NCBI RefSeq assembly: GCF_000090795.2
Contig: NW_003546641.1
Coordinates: 66,047 to 92,724, forward strand
DNA: 26,678 nt
Direction: 5' to 3'
From: Amphimedon queenslandica
Taxonomy: Eukaryota; Porifera; Demospongiae; Haplosclerida; Niphatidae
Shown here: positions 24,501 to 26,678 of the stretch, in pieces
Position numbering within the stretch: position 1 is the stretch's first letter
Layout of the letters: each line of letters opens with the position of its first letter
Notes under the pieces: model-generated
Told to the model about the DNA's origin: nothing
The model's input: only the letters and a program-made list of their open reading frames with translations
Database searches by the model: none
Program-made: the position numbers and the translations under genes

Positions 24501-26185
24501 TACATATACATGTAAACCTAACTATGTACATGTACATACATGTGAATGAGAGGGAGAGAGAAGATATGATAGAGGGAATTATAAATACTGCATTTTGTAG
24601 AATTTTTGAGGGCTGCTAATTTTGTGGATTTTGCGATTTTTTGAAGGTTTGGAAAATCCTTTCGCGAAAATCAAATTATCACAGTACGAGATGACAGACG
24701 GCATAAATTTGCGAAAATTAAATTTGCAAAGTAGATTTTAGGTAAATTTGCAAAATTTACATCCCTCGAAAATTTGCGCTATATAGTATTAGCAATTTAT
24801 ACATACATGTATATAGCCTTATTATATAACCTTACACGTGTACATTATGTACATCTAGTATAAATACTATGAAATTTTAATAGTTTATTTGATAAAAGGC
24901 CCCTATGGTATACGTGTACATCATTCATGTACATTTACTATAAAGTGTGGGCAGCTTAATAGTAATAGCTACATAGTAGTAAAAGTAGTGGGTGACTTTT
25001 AATTAAGTAAATACTATTTTTATTTTTACACATCCTTAATGCCCAGGGGAGATCCCCACTCTTTACTAATTGTCCCTATCATTTCCTCAATGATAGTCTG
25101 ATTGGCTCCTTGTGATCATGTGATCTTAGTGGTCAACAAGGTTGATGTGACTAATGGGTATTTATGTTGTGTTTTTGAACAATTGCTGGCTGTTTATTTT
25201 CTTCTGCTAACAATAGTCATTGTATGTTTACTTTTGACAGAAGCATCAATATAGAAACTATTTTATGGCGATGAGATTTTCCTGAGCATAATAATGTCAA
25301 CATGTACACAGTTTTATTAAGGACACCATTGGGCCCACACTACCTGTCCTTAATACATGTACAGTGTAGCTTCTTTATTAAGGACACCATTGGGCCCACA
25401 CTACCTGTCCTTAATACATGTACAGTGTAGCCTCTTTATTAAGGACACCATTGGGCCCACACTACCTGTCCTTAATACATGTACAGTGTAGCCTCTTTAT
25501 TAAGGACACCATTGGGCCCACACTACCTGTCCTTAATACATGTACAGTGTAGCCTCTTTATTAAGGACACCATTGGGCCCACACTACCTGTCCTTAATAC
25601 AGACAGATGTCTTCATTTCAGAGGTACTTTTGTATAGGTTTGTACCAATTGAGACATTATAAAATGTCCTCGTTACAAAGGTTACATTATAGTACATTCT
25701 TGTTTCTTCCTGTTTGCTGCTACATGATACAGTGTGTTTTCTCTTTGGTTTACATTTGTATAATTTCAATCTTTTATTTATATTTACTATTGATAGTATA
25801 GCATTACAGTTTCTGTGCCAATTTGAATACTAAAGCCCAACATACACGGGGCAACATGTTGAATGCAACATTGAAGCAACATGTTCTATTCAACATGTTG
25901 CCTCGTGTATGATAGCAAATTTGTTGCATGCAACATCCAAGCAACATGTTGCTTCAAGTTGAAAAATTTCAACTTCAAGCAACATGTTGCTTGAAACATC
26001 AAAGGTAACTAGGCAACACATAAGGAATGCAATAATAACTTCAGCCTTTTATTCATAATAATTATTATTATAAAAATAGCAAGCAACATGTTTCCCCTTT
26101 TGTTCAACACTGTGCAACATGTTGAATACAACATGTTGCTTGATGTTGCATTCAACATGTTACCCAGTGTATGTTGGGCTTAACT

Positions 26186-26222
<37 letters not shown>

Positions 26223-26678
26223 TCAAGAAATATTTTAATCTTTATGCCTACATTTCTAATAGTTGTTCACACTTGCTCTCTCTCACGGTACTCTTGTATG
26301 TATTATGTAACTTTACTTAACGCATTCTTAACACTTAGTTAATCCTGTATTCCATAGGTCAGCGATGATCAGAGGATTCAACTTGACACTGAGTTCACTA
26401 ACATGTGTAATCACGTCCAGGACCTGAGGAGGGACTACAGGAAGCACTTGAGAGCGACTGAGAAGTGTCGTAATACCTTACAGAGTCTTCACCAGAAGCA
26501 AGCAAAAGCAAATGAAGTGGAAAGGTATGAGAAATGGAAATTTTGTCTACATTCATTTTCGCTATTATTATTATTATTATTATTATTATTTTATTTATTA
26601 TTTTATTTATTTATTTTTTATTTGTAGAAGCCGTATTAAGTTTGTCAATGCTGCGAAGAAGCTTCATCAGTGTCACAA
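21545..26678 (+). CDS. F-BAR domain protein, FES/FER-like, 5' part
   Basis: Exons 21545-21928, 24374-24499, 26358-26524 and 26628 to the window end give the first 128, 42 and about 72 residues; the gene continues beyond the window. F-BAR domains are antiparallel helical dimers that bend membranes and link them to actin. Residues 1-55 are proline-rich (PPPPLPRRDRPPLPDP), a likely SH3-binding tail. The F-BAR begins at GSDFGSCLQLNYDAISKRHE and continues HIFKRQKVDKEYSDSLQRI, then AWKVFLQVSEKLQAQL, DLRRDYRKHLRATEKC and AAKKLHQCH. The KVDKEY block, the short Ser/Pro insert before AWK and the terminal KLHxxHN-type motif fit the FES/FER tyrosine kinases best, but SH2 and kinase parts would lie outside, so another F-BAR family is possible. 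The start ATG follows a GAAATGG context and is the first in frame. Confidence 0.82.
21929..24373 (+). other. First intron of the F-BAR gene
   Basis: A 2.45 kb intron, far longer than usual here, between donor CAG|GTAAGA and acceptor GTGTACGTGTAG. It contains a CT-rich run at about 22855-22882, an AAT-type microsatellite near 23127-23154, a large foldback element at 23379-23754, and many TACATGTA-type words. The open frames in it (for example 22941-23210 minus) lack family features and are not called. Confidence 0.75.
23379..23754. mobile_element. Foldback (inverted-repeat) element of about 375 bp
   Basis: The outer arms are TGACCAGTGTGTCTGGAGGTG at 23381-23401 and its near-complement at 23732-23752. 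The inner arms start at 23491 (AAGAGTAGATAATAATTAGA) and pair with 23701-23722, continuing through the GTGTCCTACT and GAAGAGTCACATTCAGG blocks to a central hairpin GAGTAGTTAT / ATAACTACTC at 23596-23621. The left arm has an extra piece (23402-23480) with its own GATATCTG / CAGATATC hairpin. There is no coding capacity, so this looks like a foldback or MITE-type element. I could not find a clear target-site duplication. Confidence 0.8.
25316..25600. repeat. Tandem array of five 61 bp hairpin units
   Basis: AAGGACACC anchors fall at 25319, 25380, 25441, 25502 and 25563, exactly 61 bp apart. Units are nearly identical (one C/T change in GTAGCTTC versus GTAGCCTC). The last is cut after the second hairpin arm. 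Each unit has arms ATTAAGGACA and TGTCCTTAAT separated by 19 nt that contain GGGCCC, followed by a TACATGTACAGTGTAG spacer. Near identity indicates recent expansion. Confidence 0.95.
25834..26180. mobile_element. MITE with 3 bp TAA target-site duplication
   Basis: The terminal inverted repeats begin AGCCCAACATACAC at 25834 and end GTGTATGTTGGGCT at 26180. TAA flanks both sides (25831-25833 and 26181-26183). The interior is packed with the palindrome GCAACATGTTGC and variants (CAACATGTTG, TGCATTCAACATG), leaving a unique patch around 26005-26080. At 347 bp with no coding frame it is a nonautonomous DNA transposon. A TAA/TTA duplication is typical of PIF/Harbinger elements, so that superfamily is suggested, not proven. 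Confidence 0.85.
26188..26219. repeat. CA dinucleotide microsatellite
   Basis: An uninterrupted run of about sixteen AC/CA units directly after the right target-site duplication of the MITE. Confidence 0.95.
26563..26627 (+). repeat. TTA-rich microsatellite in third F-BAR intron
   Basis: Intron 26525-26627 consists largely of TTA repeats followed by TTTATT runs, ending in the acceptor TTTATTTGTAG. It gives the acceptor a long T-rich tract. Confidence 0.85.

Larger units (their letters stand above)
24500..26357 (+). other. Second intron of the F-BAR gene
   Basis: A 1.86 kb intron from donor AAG|GTACAT to acceptor TTCCATAG. It holds a TACATGTA-rich stretch (24500-24545), an AT-rich region with repeated TTTGCGAAAA words (24610-24780), the 61 bp array at 25316-25600, a 347 bp MITE at 25834-26180 and a CA microsatellite at 26188-26219. 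No gene is seen. Confidence 0.75.

Noticed and set aside
25316..25600. CRISPR-like regular spacing
   Set aside because: Units are identical throughout without unique spacers, and the context is an animal intron.

Overview
The window is animal nuclear DNA, most likely from a demosponge close to Amphimedon queenslandica. It is AT-rich, most introns are only about 45-80 bp, and the first 16 kb encode two large receptors built from scavenger-receptor cysteine-rich (SRCR) domains, a family strongly expanded in sponges. The organism name is an inference from gene content and intron size; no species marker was tested.

Layout. (1) 1-7826, plus strand: the 3' part of a receptor gene (23 exons in the window), with eight complete SRCR domains and part of a ninth, two somatomedin-B-like (SMB) modules, a Ser/Thr-rich stalk made of a coding minisatellite, two fibronectin type III (FN3) domains, a transmembrane helix and a short tail. 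(2) 7827-8998: a convergent intergenic gap holding copies of a dispersed repeat. (3) 8999-16169, minus strand: a complete paralogous receptor of about 1570 aa with a signal peptide, nine SRCRs, two SMB-like modules, two FN3s, a cysteine-containing juxtamembrane module, a transmembrane helix and a tail. (4) 16723-18328, minus: VPS72/YL1, three exons, 323 aa. (5) 18417-20273, plus: PIH1D2-like gene, three exons, 323 aa, divergent from VPS72 across 88 bp. (6) 20563-21338, minus: p24 cargo receptor of the TMED3/7 type, two exons, 208 aa. (7) 21545 to the end, plus: the 5' part of an F-BAR protein of FES/FER type, divergent from TMED across 206 bp, with two introns of about 2 kb full of repeats.

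How the genes relate. The two receptors point tail to tail. They share nearly all extracellular modules, the same FN3 exon structure (the first FN3 split over two exons, the second in one) and both ends of the cytoplasmic tail, so they descend from one ancestor. Ligands are unknown; adhesion, bacterial recognition or self-recognition are guesses from the family. VPS72 and PIH1D2 both work with the RUVBL1/RUVBL2 ATPases, in chromatin remodelling and in chaperone assembly respectively, and share a very short promoter. That promoter holds an RFX X-box-like palindrome and an exact E2F-type word. The TMED/F-BAR promoter holds three CACGTG boxes and a CArG box.

Repeats are rich: an intronic array of six units whose family reappears in inverted orientation at three other places, a foldback element of about 375 bp, a 5 x 61 bp hairpin array, and a 347 bp MITE with a TAA target-site duplication. 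I saw no tRNA, rRNA, CRISPR array or bacterial operon.
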